DNA from: Membranipora membranacea
Taxonomy: Eukaryota > Bryozoa > Gymnolaemata > Cheilostomatida > Membraniporidae
NCBI GenBank assembly: GCA_914767715.1
Contig: OU612073.1
Coordinates: forward strand, 13,888,001 to 13,952,000
Direction: 5' to 3'
DNA length: 64,000 nucleotides
Shown here: positions 39,401 through 45,460 of the stretch, piece after piece
How the letters are laid out: every line of letters starts with the position of its first letter
Position numbering within the stretch: the first letter of the stretch is position 1
Translations under genes and position numbers: made by a program
The notes under the pieces: generated by a model
What the model saw: only the letters and a program-made list of their open reading frames with translations
Told to the model about the DNA's origin: nothing
Databases searched by the model: none

Positions 39401-41975
39401 GTCATATATTTGAATGAATACCTGTACAATATTATTCACCAATTCCCACTTGACATTCCAAGTGAGACACAAACAACTTCAAAAGTTGCTGAAACATCAC
39501 CAGATAACAACAACCTAATAGAGTGTCCATACCTTCCAAGAAGTACTTTGCAGCTTTCGTCAACTATCATAGATCCCCAAATGAACAAGAAAATGATTAT
39601 ACTAAGTAACTCATATTAGTTATACAATCAATGACTGTGGCTTAGAATAGAAGAGATCAATGACAAATAAATAATCGAGCTCACATTCTTTTTCCCATTT
39701 TCATGCTTTTCTAAATGAGTAAACACAGAATTCTAAAAGTCAATATCTCTGCTTACTGTTCACTTTGTGTTTGAGTAATGGAATGTAAATCTGGTTAATG
39801 AAATTTAATAAAATTGACCTTATCGTTGCTCCTAGTCAACATAAAAACTAAAATCCCTTTAGAACACAACCTTCCCCGATTAAGCACAGCCACAAGTGTG
39901 ATAACTATAGCTACAACTATGACTCTCTCTTACACCGGTAAATCATGCAAAATTGCCACCAGCACATGATTCTTGTTGCTGGAAGGAGAGAGAGTTCATT
40001 CCTGGAACCGAGGAGTAATCTCTCTTCTGAAACCGAACAGTTAAAAAGATGCCTCTTTTTAAAATCATATTATATAACTTTACACAGTGATGAAGCGCCA
40101 AACAAACTTTGCATGACTAGAGCAAATAGTGCTTTTGACTCAAACAGTCCAATACCAAAACCTCGTACCGAAACTCCACTCTTCTACGAAGCTGGAATGT
40201 ACTCAGTAATTCAAGTTACGATGATTATACATAACACCATACCTTTACGTCGTTGGGTATCTATTACAGCAGACATGACAGGTTAAGAAGTGGTGACTAG
40301 CAAAACACAAGGTGGTTATAGTCGAGTGCCGAATTCTAACAAGTACAGCCTAATTACTATCCAGGTGTAGAAAATTATTGCTCCTCATTCTGCCGTCTAG
40401 AAACAGGTAGTCTCCAATGCTCAAACAGTAGTGAGAAGTGCGCAAGTGTAGGGTTCAATAGGGTGTGCTGACAGCGGTACGCACGATTAAACCATTGTCT
40501 CTAGAAGCCCATGTTATTACGATTTTAGATCGACAATGCTTTTATAACCCTAAGGCGACTGAAAGAATAATACTCAATTTTGAAAGTATTTTGACCAATT
40601 TCAAAAGAAAAGGCTAACAAACATTTTATATCCCCTAACTGCTGGATAAGCACCTGATTGGATCATTGGATAAACCCTGTTAGTATTATCAGTAATTCCG
40701 ACTGTAAAAACAATGTCACAACAAACACATTGCAAATGGGGTAAATAAACCAACCATTCAAACGCATAGACACAAGCACTTTATATATGAAGATGAAGTA
40801 CATGGTTCAATGGCACTTGCAGCATCAATATTGGCACATCTAAAAGTATACTCACACTGGTAGCGATGAGATGAAACCGAAATAACAACAAAAGATAATG
40901 ACATCCCTCTTCTAGGTAGGACGCCACACAAATAACAACACAAGTACATCATAGATTCACCTCAACAGAGAATCCAGCTGTTTATACAAATGATTGAGAA
41001 AGTTCACGCCACAAACTTCCGCTGACTATAACAAAACCTTGGATCAATATCCAACATAATTATTAGTATATCTTTCAATGAGATAAAAAGATGACCGATA
41101 AATAACACATTCAGGCTCACAACAATGAAGACCCGCCGGTATTACAATAGCAGTAGATATCGGCTGTGAAAAGCAGCATGTTATTCTGAATCATTATTCA
41201 CATTATCAACATCAGCTACATCATCATTCACACCATCAGTCTTTACTTAAGATCATATTATGTTGATTCCTATGTTTTTTGGGCTTTTATAGCTTTGTAA
41301 AGCACCCATACTCTCATCTAAAATAGCATCTCATGCTCGTTTTGCTGCATAAAATAACTAATGAATAACAATGTCCGATGGGAGAGAGTCGACTGAGTAA
41401 GAAATAAGAAAACTTTGTGGTGTGTCCGGGCCATTAGTTGCCACATTATCATCTCTATGTCATACAAAAAACTAAAATTAAAAATCTTGATCAAGTTGGA
41501 AATAATGTATATCGTTTAAAGGATTAGAGACAATTAATCAAATTGATTGCTAACCTTCAGCAGTGTGTCACTTCAATAATGGAGACATGTACCTCTTCCC
41601 ACTGTTTAACCAAGGTTATGTAACTGTTTAGTACATATGTTTTTACCACATCCTCGAGGGGTTTGAAATGATCAATGACCTCCTGAGAAGTCATTGTAAG
41701 CACCAACTAACTTATTACAACACCAAATACACCAACATGTCACTGATAACAGACCAACATGGAACCCATCCAAGGCATGTTAAGGCCAAGCTATGAAGAC
41801 AAAGAGAAAGCCTCATTGATGAAGGGAATGACTTACCTTCTAGTATGACATAGCTTCTCTGTGTCTGTGTAGTGTCTTGCTGGTCGTGATCATTCTCAAT
41901 ACCCTCGCAGCCTCTCGCTTCTTCTTTCTCCACCAAGTCGTGGTGTTCGTTGCCTTTCCTGTAGTCTTCTTCCAT
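377..41975 (-). CDS. ARHGAP20: ARHGAP20-type Rho GTPase-activating protein gene, 5' part, with many alternative start exons
   Basis: ARHGAP20 (RA-RhoGAP) family proteins bind Rap1 through a Ras-associating domain and switch off Rho GTPases through a RhoGAP domain. Core exons seen: 15598-15297, 14059-13865, 11292-11130, 9380-9311 and 490-377. Their junction phases (2, 2, 0, 1) all close, giving one open frame. The translation follows human ARHGAP20 closely: RRRSAPSQIL, then DRYLFLFNDVLFIAK, KSFVIGWPTTNFVASFSS, QDYQLWV and CQFIL, covering the PH and RA domains. The RhoGAP domain is not in the window, so the gene is cut at the left edge. Exon 490-377 ends in a phase-1 donor (GTAAGT). Candidate start exons lie at 41975, 38292, 35242, 32647, 25627, 20147, 7747, 4698 and 3015, with a shared second exon at 38025-37076. 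Family assignment is secure; isoform structure is inferred from splice signals and phase. Confidence 0.9.
2814..3015 (-). CDS. ARHGAP20: ARHGAP20 internal start exon I (phase 1)
   Basis: Encodes 67 residues from MSFSNSPPRSRSVNRRRKSV to SAPIMIS, ending TTTCAG|GTACGT in phase 1. There is an in-frame TAA upstream of the ATG and no acceptor between. It fits the phase-1 acceptor at 490, giving Gly at the junction. Composition is Ser/Arg-rich, with RRRKSVDNFSL as the basic-Ser-hydrophobic motif. It is the start exon closest to the remaining RA exon. Confidence 0.65.
4476..4698 (-). CDS. ARHGAP20: ARHGAP20 internal start exon H (phase 1)
   Basis: Encodes 74 residues starting MDSTWDPDWDSIGE and ending YRSNS, with donor CTCAA|GTAAGT in phase 1. 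An in-frame TAG sits six bases before the ATG. The N terminus is acidic with Trp residues, followed by an Arg-rich part with RTRSEPSLKKLL, closely resembling the RRRSAPSQILL motif of the core exon. Splicing to the exon at 490 gives Ser at the junction. Confidence 0.65.
7552..7747 (-). CDS. ARHGAP20: ARHGAP20 internal start exon G (phase 1)
   Basis: Encodes 65 residues from MSARHTRSPRFLFLTKKRSK to RRHTDQ, ending CAAG|GTAAAA in phase 1. An in-frame TAA lies fifteen bases upstream of the ATG with no acceptor between. Phase 1 does not fit the PH exon but fits the RA exon at 490, giving Q-G-H-E across the junction. It contains KKRSKSLTDIL. The resulting isoform would lack the PH domain and the first two RA exons. 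Confidence 0.65.
9018..9025. promoter_or_regulatory. Second palindromic CRE-like site TGACGTCA
   Basis: Perfect CRE palindrome in the intron holding start exons G, H and I, about 1.3 kb upstream of exon G (7747). Chance occurrence is possible. Confidence 0.25.
9311..9380 (-). CDS. ARHGAP20: ARHGAP20 core exon 4: central RA domain
   Basis: A 70-nt exon with acceptor GATTTGCAG|AGC (phase 0) and donor ATTTG|GTAAGT (phase 1). It encodes SGREQDYQLWVVSTKDDT then VYPLFG. The QDYQLWV stretch corresponds to RDYQLWV of the human protein, an RA-domain signature. Its phase-1 donor feeds the exon at 490. The intron between them holds three further start exons. Confidence 0.88.
11130..11292 (-). CDS. ARHGAP20: ARHGAP20 core exon 3: start of Ras-associating domain
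   Basis: Acceptor TTTTATAG|G (phase 2) completes the Ala split at the previous donor; donor ATACAG|GTGAGG is phase 0. The 54 codons read QIDEELSKELISSIDVEIVH, then an insert, then GKTSDAKELLQQTMQAFEI. This is the first beta-beta-alpha part of a ubiquitin-like RA fold, at the same place as in human ARHGAP20. The RA domain binds Rap1-GTP in the mammalian protein. Sequence is more diverged here than in the PH exons. Confidence 0.85.
13865..14059 (-). CDS. ARHGAP20: ARHGAP20 core exon 2: second half of PH domain
   Basis: Acceptor TTTTGCAG|A and donor AGC|GTAAGT are both phase 2. The 64 whole codons run from SATSYKLKKR to WKDKLT. KSFVIGWPTTNFVASFSS followed by RDRWKD is the C-terminal part of the PH fold, including the conserved Trp of the last helix, and matches human ARHGAP20 almost residue for residue. 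PH domains usually bind phosphoinositides or proteins at membranes. Confidence 0.92.
15297..15598 (-). CDS. ARHGAP20: ARHGAP20 core exon 1: RRRSAPS region and first half of PH domain
   Basis: Acceptor TTATTTTAG sits directly before ATGGATGATCAA; donor CAAAG|GTTTGT is phase 2. The 100 codons contain RRRRSAPSQILL (human ERRRSAPSLIL), a linker, then the start of the PH domain including DRYLFLFNDVLFIAKQR. The family match here is very close. The exon begins exactly with an ATG, so Met is internal in the spliced forms but could serve as a start if transcription began locally. The donor is weak after GT (GTTTGT), but the phase joins exactly to the next exon. Confidence 0.9.
15671..15787 (+). repeat. 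Dispersed repeat, copy 1 (ARHGAP20 intron)
   Basis: About 117 bases, starting GTTAAAGTGACAGTA and including GGCCATGTTTGGTATGGTTT and GAAAAGTCATTAGGG, recur inverted at 59035-59152 with roughly 80% identity judged by eye. The two copies are 43 kb apart in different genes, so this is probably an interspersed non-autonomous element. No coding capacity. Confidence 0.75.
19168..19191. repeat. Short GTAGGTGT tandem repeat
   Basis: Three head-to-tail copies of GTAGGTGT in an ARHGAP20 intron. Microsatellite-like, no evident function. Confidence 0.8.
20094..20147 (-). CDS. ARHGAP20: ARHGAP20 alternative start exon F
   Basis: Encodes 18 residues, MAKNRKSLHVRSVSLFDE, ending GACGAG|GTGAGT in phase 0, compatible with the PH exon at 15598. 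A T-rich tract ending in CAG lies just upstream (cut at 20161/20162), so this could be the second exon of a transcript with a non-coding 5' exon. It is the nearest start exon to the core. Evidence is a strong donor, phase and the basic-Ser motif shared with the other start exons. Confidence 0.6.
22239..25115 (+). mobile_element. Non-LTR retrotransposon (jockey/CR1-like), inserted antisense in an ARHGAP20 intron
   Basis: The element carries one long endonuclease-reverse transcriptase frame (22328-25015), a short AT-rich 3' region and AATAAA at 25094-25099. There are no long terminal repeats. The 3' tail ends in an ATC/AAAC-rich stretch near 25115 rather than a long poly-A. The 5' limit is not clear: a 60-codon frame at 22239-22421 overlaps the main frame in another phase and may be the remnant of an ORF1. 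No target-site duplication could be fixed by eye. The boundaries given are approximate. Confidence 0.85.
22328..25015 (+). CDS. Endonuclease-reverse transcriptase of a non-LTR retrotransposon
   Basis: A single 895-codon frame without stops. The N-terminal apurinic-type endonuclease has YTNCRSLN near residue 28, the catalytic Glu in TETW (54-57), GDFN (162-165) and the terminal Asp-His pair (215-216). The reverse transcriptase has DFRPISLL, a DFSKAFD motif, APQGTKLGP from residue 623 and the catalytic YADD at 651-654. The C-terminal thumb region is present. All key residues are in place, so nothing shows that the enzyme is dead. The enzymes nick target DNA and copy the element's RNA into the site. 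Clade placement is tentative. Confidence 0.92.
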   Translation: MAPSQNAVKSVPLRSNAIALPSVLYTNCRSLNQWKLGELTGYVHIYKPDIICLTETWLDEIKEQSINIDGYKNHFCNRKKRIGGGVAILTSQKLTTSTISSHTTRTFSAIWVLVNIGSYKPLIVCCLYHPPNADKDTTQVYISSTILKLSKRFSKAQFLLCGDFNRLPIDDITAQFGLSNLVNFNTREEAMLDLILTDIPQYSTSEKLAPIANNDHCCIYLKGEGIESTKYIRTKRRLVTPQRKLDVLAYLARESWDTVLQANDVHSKVTTMHSIINKTLDKHCPMKTTKVRADKPPWMSDTIMKTISARNEAYKDKCPSYKVLRALVQRLVRTSKRKYVNETLNKNRNSKEWWDTVKKLTNKAQQLHKSDHIIIEDKKLPNAEFCHNLNNYYIEVGGIRATPQPAQQTTNRTKLQHLSIGEVKMLMRTLNTSKATSTEDFPTWVSKEAIEDVSIPLHDIINHSLDTGTFPDMWKRAQVVPVPKTKTPTIYKDFRPISLLFHLSKLLEQVILSKMTTHLADVIDVNQYAYQQKLSTTDALLQLLDDWTSALDQNSNIKFVQNAVLDFSKAFDRMQHPILLSKMNSLGFNSNVINLVGSFLNSRQQCVKFSGQFSTYKPIDVGAPQGTKLGPILWLIYVNDLKAEGFNCVKYADDTTFYKPIVNLTDDNVSDAISNANSWSLENSMLLNSSKTVVLNIAFSDRPGMNLDVNPSDDTFISPCKSAKLLGVTVDSQLSFSDHIDSVVSKCNSRLYLMKQLKTMGMNTAGLITFYAANVKPVLSYACPVWFQFISEADKEKLEKVQRYATRMMMPHIEHYDDRLTKLALPYISDFLMSLCSEHFLKISTNNTHPLNNRIRPNTQRKSARKAVIDKYRPSKCRTVKRQNSFFEFYMRFFN
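25511..25627 (-). CDS. ARHGAP20: ARHGAP20 alternative start exon E
   Basis: Encodes 39 residues, MVIQSSSLKLSRSQSQRAA onward to LLHHSSQ, ending TCGCAG|GTAAAA in phase 0. An in-frame TAG lies upstream of the ATG with no splice acceptor between. Phase 0 fits the PH exon. The exon is short, Ser/Gln/Arg-rich and without a known domain. It sits about 0.5 kb to the right of the 3' end of the retrotransposon. Confidence 0.6.
26096..26123. repeat. Two copies of a 14-bp unit (CATGCTTATAGACC)
   Basis: Exact tandem duplication, followed by a degenerate third unit ending ATATAGACCC near 26150. Simple local repeat. Confidence 0.8.
30194..30229. repeat. Minisatellite, 4 copies of a 9-bp unit (CCAGGCACA)
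   Basis: Four exact head-to-tail copies of CCAGGCACA. On the minus strand the unit would read Val-Pro-Gly or Cys-Ala-Trp in different frames, which creates spurious open frames. It lies in an ARHGAP20 intron. Confidence 0.9.
32069..32647 (-). CDS. ARHGAP20: ARHGAP20 candidate start exon D with GC donor
   Basis: A 222-codon open frame (32647-31979) starts MVNDSSENHRA. An in-frame TGA lies fifteen bases before the ATG. The protein is Glu/Ser-rich, then basic, with RRPQSLISL, RKNRSSVSINIPP and RRQASSAEDIL. There is no good GT donor near its 3' end, but CAG|GCAAGT at 32069/32068 is an ideal GC-type donor and is phase 0, like the other exons upstream of the PH exon. That would give 193 codons. 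A weaker GT at A|GTGAAT, also phase 0, is the alternative. Coding nature is likely, but the exact end is uncertain. Confidence 0.5.
34982..35242 (-). CDS. ARHGAP20: ARHGAP20 alternative start exon C
   Basis: Encodes 87 residues from MSYTPKFKRQRNAG to TFRYSS and ends TCCTCG|GTATGT, phase 0. An in-frame TGA lies nine bases before the ATG with no acceptor between, so this is a genuine start rather than an internal exon. Phase 0 matches the PH exon at 15598. The sequence is basic at the start (KFKRQR, RMKKSHSFG) and acidic near the donor. It contains the recurring basic-Ser-hydrophobic motif KKSHSFGAIADL. Confidence 0.7.
37076..38025 (-). CDS. ARHGAP20: ARHGAP20 950-nt basic, Ser-rich second exon
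   Basis: The exon has an acceptor TATATTTCAG|GA and donor TTTGAG|GTAAGT and encodes 316 residues (phase 1 in, phase 0 out). The sequence is low-complexity and basic, with many Arg-Arg/Ser clusters (FSRRRRRSHH, KRHSLDNIL, RTRRRSTMD), and is probably disordered. Its phase-0 donor fits the acceptor of the PH exon at 15598, so the product would be a long N-terminal extension ahead of the PH domain. No annotated domain is recognised. RRxS-type sites suggest phosphorylation by basophilic kinases, which is inference. Confidence 0.75.
38271..38292 (-). CDS. ARHGAP20: ARHGAP20 alternative start exon B, 22-nt micro-exon (MSATPAR)
   Basis: A very short coding exon encodes MSATPAR plus one base and ends in a strong donor AGAA|GTGAGT, phase 1. 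It would splice to the phase-1 acceptor at 38025, giving MSATPAR-R-RKIGM. It therefore competes with exon A for the same second exon. A palindromic CRE-like TGACGTCA lies about 450 bases upstream at 38739-38746. Support is donor quality and phase only, since the coding part is too short to judge by composition. Confidence 0.45.
38739..38746. promoter_or_regulatory. Palindromic CRE-like site TGACGTCA
   Basis: Perfect 8-bp cAMP-response-element palindrome, about 450 bases upstream of micro start exon B (38292). About one such site is expected by chance in 64 kb, so the link is only suggestive. Confidence 0.3.
41837..41975 (-). CDS. ARHGAP20: ARHGAP20 alternative start exon A (acidic N terminus)
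   Basis: An ATG-initiated 46-residue stretch (MEEDYRKGNEHH... to SYVILE) ends in a consensus donor GAAG|GTAAGT, leaving one extra base (phase 1). It joins exactly to the phase-1 acceptor of the exon at 38025, reading E-G-R-K-I-G across the junction. The segment is rich in Glu, Asp and His and has no recognised domain. It is the most distal start exon seen. There is no direct evidence for the transcription start. Confidence 0.6.
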
Positions 41976-43776
41976 GATAGATTTAGATAACCAAACTCAA
42001 ATTATTTTTGCAGTAGTGGACTCAGATGCAAGCAGAGTTTGTAGAAGGGGTGTTGTTGACAAATATCATTCCTTTAGTGTTTCTTTTCGTCGGTATTAGT
42101 CTTGCGGCTTATCCATTGTTGAAGTAATAAGTGTATCAATGACAGTCCGTCCACTTCTAAGTGGATTTTTTACGCGTAAACGAGTGGAGATGAACAATAA
42201 CTTAACAATTGTAAAAAGCTCACCCACAAGGTATCAATTGCCAACCTCATTGTAGCCTAATTGCCATGTAGTCTGTAAGCACACTATGTTAGGAGGGGCT
42301 GGCTATGATACCTCAGAAGGCGTGTTTATATAGTAGCAGGGCTCATATTTGTCTACCGCTGTCAGTGACCAAGGTAAATATGTGATAGGTGTTAATAAAT
42401 AACTGAATTTTCTATTCTATCTGATTAGGTATTCAATCACAAACCTCGCCGCTTTCATTAACTTATCATTTAGTCTTATCAGGGTGTGTGGCATATTTTT
42501 TAATAACTTGTAAACAACAAGTGTAGGTATCTCTTTGATATGGCTGAATATTTAACCGTTTTTGAATGTTATGGAAATATCTTTTGCAGTGCCCTGATTG
42601 ATGGTTTTTGTGTACTTTTTTTCAACAGAGGTAAGCTTTCTCTGTTTAAAAATGGAAATTATGTGGTTAAATTGAGCTTGGTACATGATATGGAGCACAA
42701 TATTTGGGCTCAGGGGAAAAGTAAACATGATATTGTTGTTTTCAAACACCTTCGACATTAAAAAATATCAAACAACAATATACACGTCTATATCTGCTTG
42801 AATGATGCATATTGAAAGTGTTTGCAATGCTAAGGATGCATCAATCCATTTGATGCCAATTTTCAAACAAAAATACTCCCTCGATACATCATCAAACAAC
42901 TGAATGACTTTGTGCAGCCGCTTTCAGGCAGCGTAGCCCGCATTTGTGGTCTATTGTAGTTCATTATATTAGGTCTGTGGGTTTCTACAGCGTGATCATC
43001 CCTATCCGTCCCATCCAACCCCCTGCTCAGGCGATGCCAATTTCTTACTGATTATTTTGTCTTATTGACAAAAAAAATCTAGTCTCATTTTTAAAACTAA
43101 AGATGTGTGTTATTTTATTGTTATGTAAGCTACATCATTGTATGTTCACTATCAAGGTGAATGTATTTCTGTATTGCATCATGAGTGGGAAGTTGTCTAC
43201 TCTCATTACATTTTAAAACTTATTCTTCCTGTGAAGCAGTGAGTTAATATGTTCTACAAACCCAGCAATGAACCCAGGGCACAGCGGGAGTTTTTGTTTA
43301 ATGAAATTTGTGAGATAAGTGCTCATTATCTTGATACAAATTTCAATAGCATTTGGTGGATCTAGTGAAAGAAATAAGCCCCTTTCTTTCTGAGGTAATT
43401 CACATAAATCAACATTTTTTTCTTCCTCCAACAAGAATTTGTTAGTTATATACTGGACCTGCGTCCAGCTGAATGACCTGACCTAACTCTTCTGGAATCC
43501 AGTGGCTACCAAACGAGCAGGCATCTCTGTCCACTGGGCTCAGGAGGTCTGAACCAGTTGCTATCCTCACCATTGTTTGGCAAAACCTTCGGTATTAGAT
43601 TGATTAGATTAGATTGAACTTTTATTGATCAATAAGATGAGTAGATGAAATACCTGATGCGAGAAGAAGGAGGCGTCTACACTGTGTCTCCGGGTATATC
43701 CATAATTCTTCCTCACTTTACTGTAAGAACTCATAATTACTTTATCCAGGTAGGAGCGCTCAGTACACGGCTGCGG

Positions 43777-43814
43777 AGGAGGCCTGGAGAGGTTGGTAAT
43801 ATATCCACTACTAA
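43777..43814. repeat. Short repeated motif, recurs at 44357-44391
   Basis: GGCCTGGAGAGGTTGGTAAT followed by ATATCCACTACTA recurs 580 bases away with three or four changes (44357-44391). Probably a remnant of an interspersed repeat. A neighbouring 17-bp direct tandem (43952-43985, GTGACAGATGTGTGATG twice) shows local duplication. Confidence 0.6.
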
Positions 43815-45120
43815 AATTAGACACCATAAAGGTTGTTACACAAGCTATTAGCGGTAGATTAGAGGTCTAGGGCTCATTAGTGACACAAAGAAAATATACC
43901 AGTTATTAATCTCCTTAATTCCTCACCAATTAATCTACAAAGTTAGAAACCGTGACAGATGTGTGATGGTGACAGATGTGTGATGGTTTTATGTTGTTTT
44001 TCCTGTCTTTGGTTCAAATGTGTGAATTCTAATTATGATATATTATAACCAATGATTGCGTATGACATAAAAAGAAATGATCTTTTGCTAGAGTCTGAAA
44101 ATTATAATTTACGGTTCACTGTAATAAAAAAACTCCAAACCACAACCTCAATTTCCTCCTCAATGGAAATGCCGGCTGCATATGTTCATTACACAGCTCA
44201 ATAAAAGAACGAATAGCTTGTCAAAAAGTACATTTATTTTGTCACCGCATGTGGTAAAGATTTTAATTTAACCATCCCTTACCCATCCACGTTTTCCCAC
44301 AAACTATGCTGGTTATTTTCCAGATATGAGGGAAAACCGTTTTATACACTGCGACGGTGGCCTGGAGAGATCGGTAATATATCCACTACTACGTCAGCGC
44401 GTAAGACCAAGCACTGAATGACACTGTCAATCCTTCCTGGCTCAAGACTTCAATCCCATATTCCCTGGCACAACTTGTATACTATTTCCAAGCTCCCAAG
44501 TTATCCTCTTTCCAAGGTTTAAGCAACCCAAGGAGAGCAGGAAAACTCCCAATTTTATACACTATTGTTAATACCTGACTGACTCACCGTAACTGTGCCC
44601 TTGTTTAGTGTAAGCATGGCGGTTCGATAGATTTCAGCTAAGCCTAATCAAGGAGTCCTCTAACTCCTTGGTCTACTTTGAGCGTGACATAAACTATAGA
44701 AATTTATGAGCCGGTCTTGAGGCAGTAAGCGGCATCAGTTAGTTTTGGTGGATGATTAATAAAAATTTTTAAATCCGAACAAGTTCGTGATCTAATGCAA
44801 TAATAAAATACTTAGTGTACCCATACAAACTACCAACTCTGAGTTTTCCCTTTTATCGACAACCCAAATAAGACACACTTTTTAGGTTTCTACATTTTCA
44901 ATCAAAACACAGACTGGCTATTTTTGTTATCAATCATTGAATGATTTTCTCACGCTTGAAAATTATATGGCCGAATATAGCCTAAGCTTAGCTAGGCCGT
45001 TCAAGGTCTGCCAAGCCACGGTCAAACTTTGGGGTGTCATCAGGGAAGGTTGCAGCATCGTTTTCAAATCCAGAATAAAACTTTTATTACAAAATCAAAC
45101 ATTGATGAAATGTCAATTAG

Positions 45121-45460
45121 GTCAAAATATATTTCTATGGCTGCTAAGAAATATCTCAAGCTCCGCGGATGAACTATGTGTCTAGCAGCACGTGCTCGCC
45201 CAATAACAACAGATTACGTCGTCCATCTTTCTCCCAAGCATTTGGTTGAATAAAGTCACTTAGGTTCTTTCAGGCTCTTGTTTGAATAGGGTCAAAACGC
45301 TCTTCTACAGCTTCCAGGAAATATCCCAAGCTCTGCAGTTGGTTGAACTATGTGTGTCTGGGAACACGTGCTCGACCAAGAACAACATATTACGTGGTTA
45401 CTCTTTCACCCATGAGTTTATATGTACCAGAGTCGATAGTGTCCTTTCAGTCTCGTGTTT
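45121..45460. repeat. 170-bp diverged tandem duplication
   Basis: GTCAAAA begins both units, at 45121 and 45291. Shared blocks are AAATATC-CAAGCTC, GAACTATGTGT, CACGTGCTCG-CCAA and AACAACA-ATTACGT, and the units end with CTTTCAG-CTC-TGTTTG. Divergence is considerable, so the duplication is old. Confidence 0.75.

Larger units (their letters stand above)
15599..41836. other. 26-kb ARHGAP20 5' region between start exons
   Basis: Apart from the start exons, the shared 950-nt exon, the retrotransposon and the repeats listed, the gaps (15788-20093, 20148-22238, 25116-25510, 25628-32068, 32648-34981, 35243-37075 and 38293-41836) show no supported gene, RNA gene or conserved frame. Confidence 0.5.

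Noticed and set aside
39945-40286. 113-codon plus-strand open frame
   Set aside because: No domain, no clear splice sites, and it lies in an ARHGAP20 intron on the opposite strand.
42540-42761. 73- and 68-codon frames facing each other
   Set aside because: Mutually overlapping on opposite strands, no domain, no splice sites.
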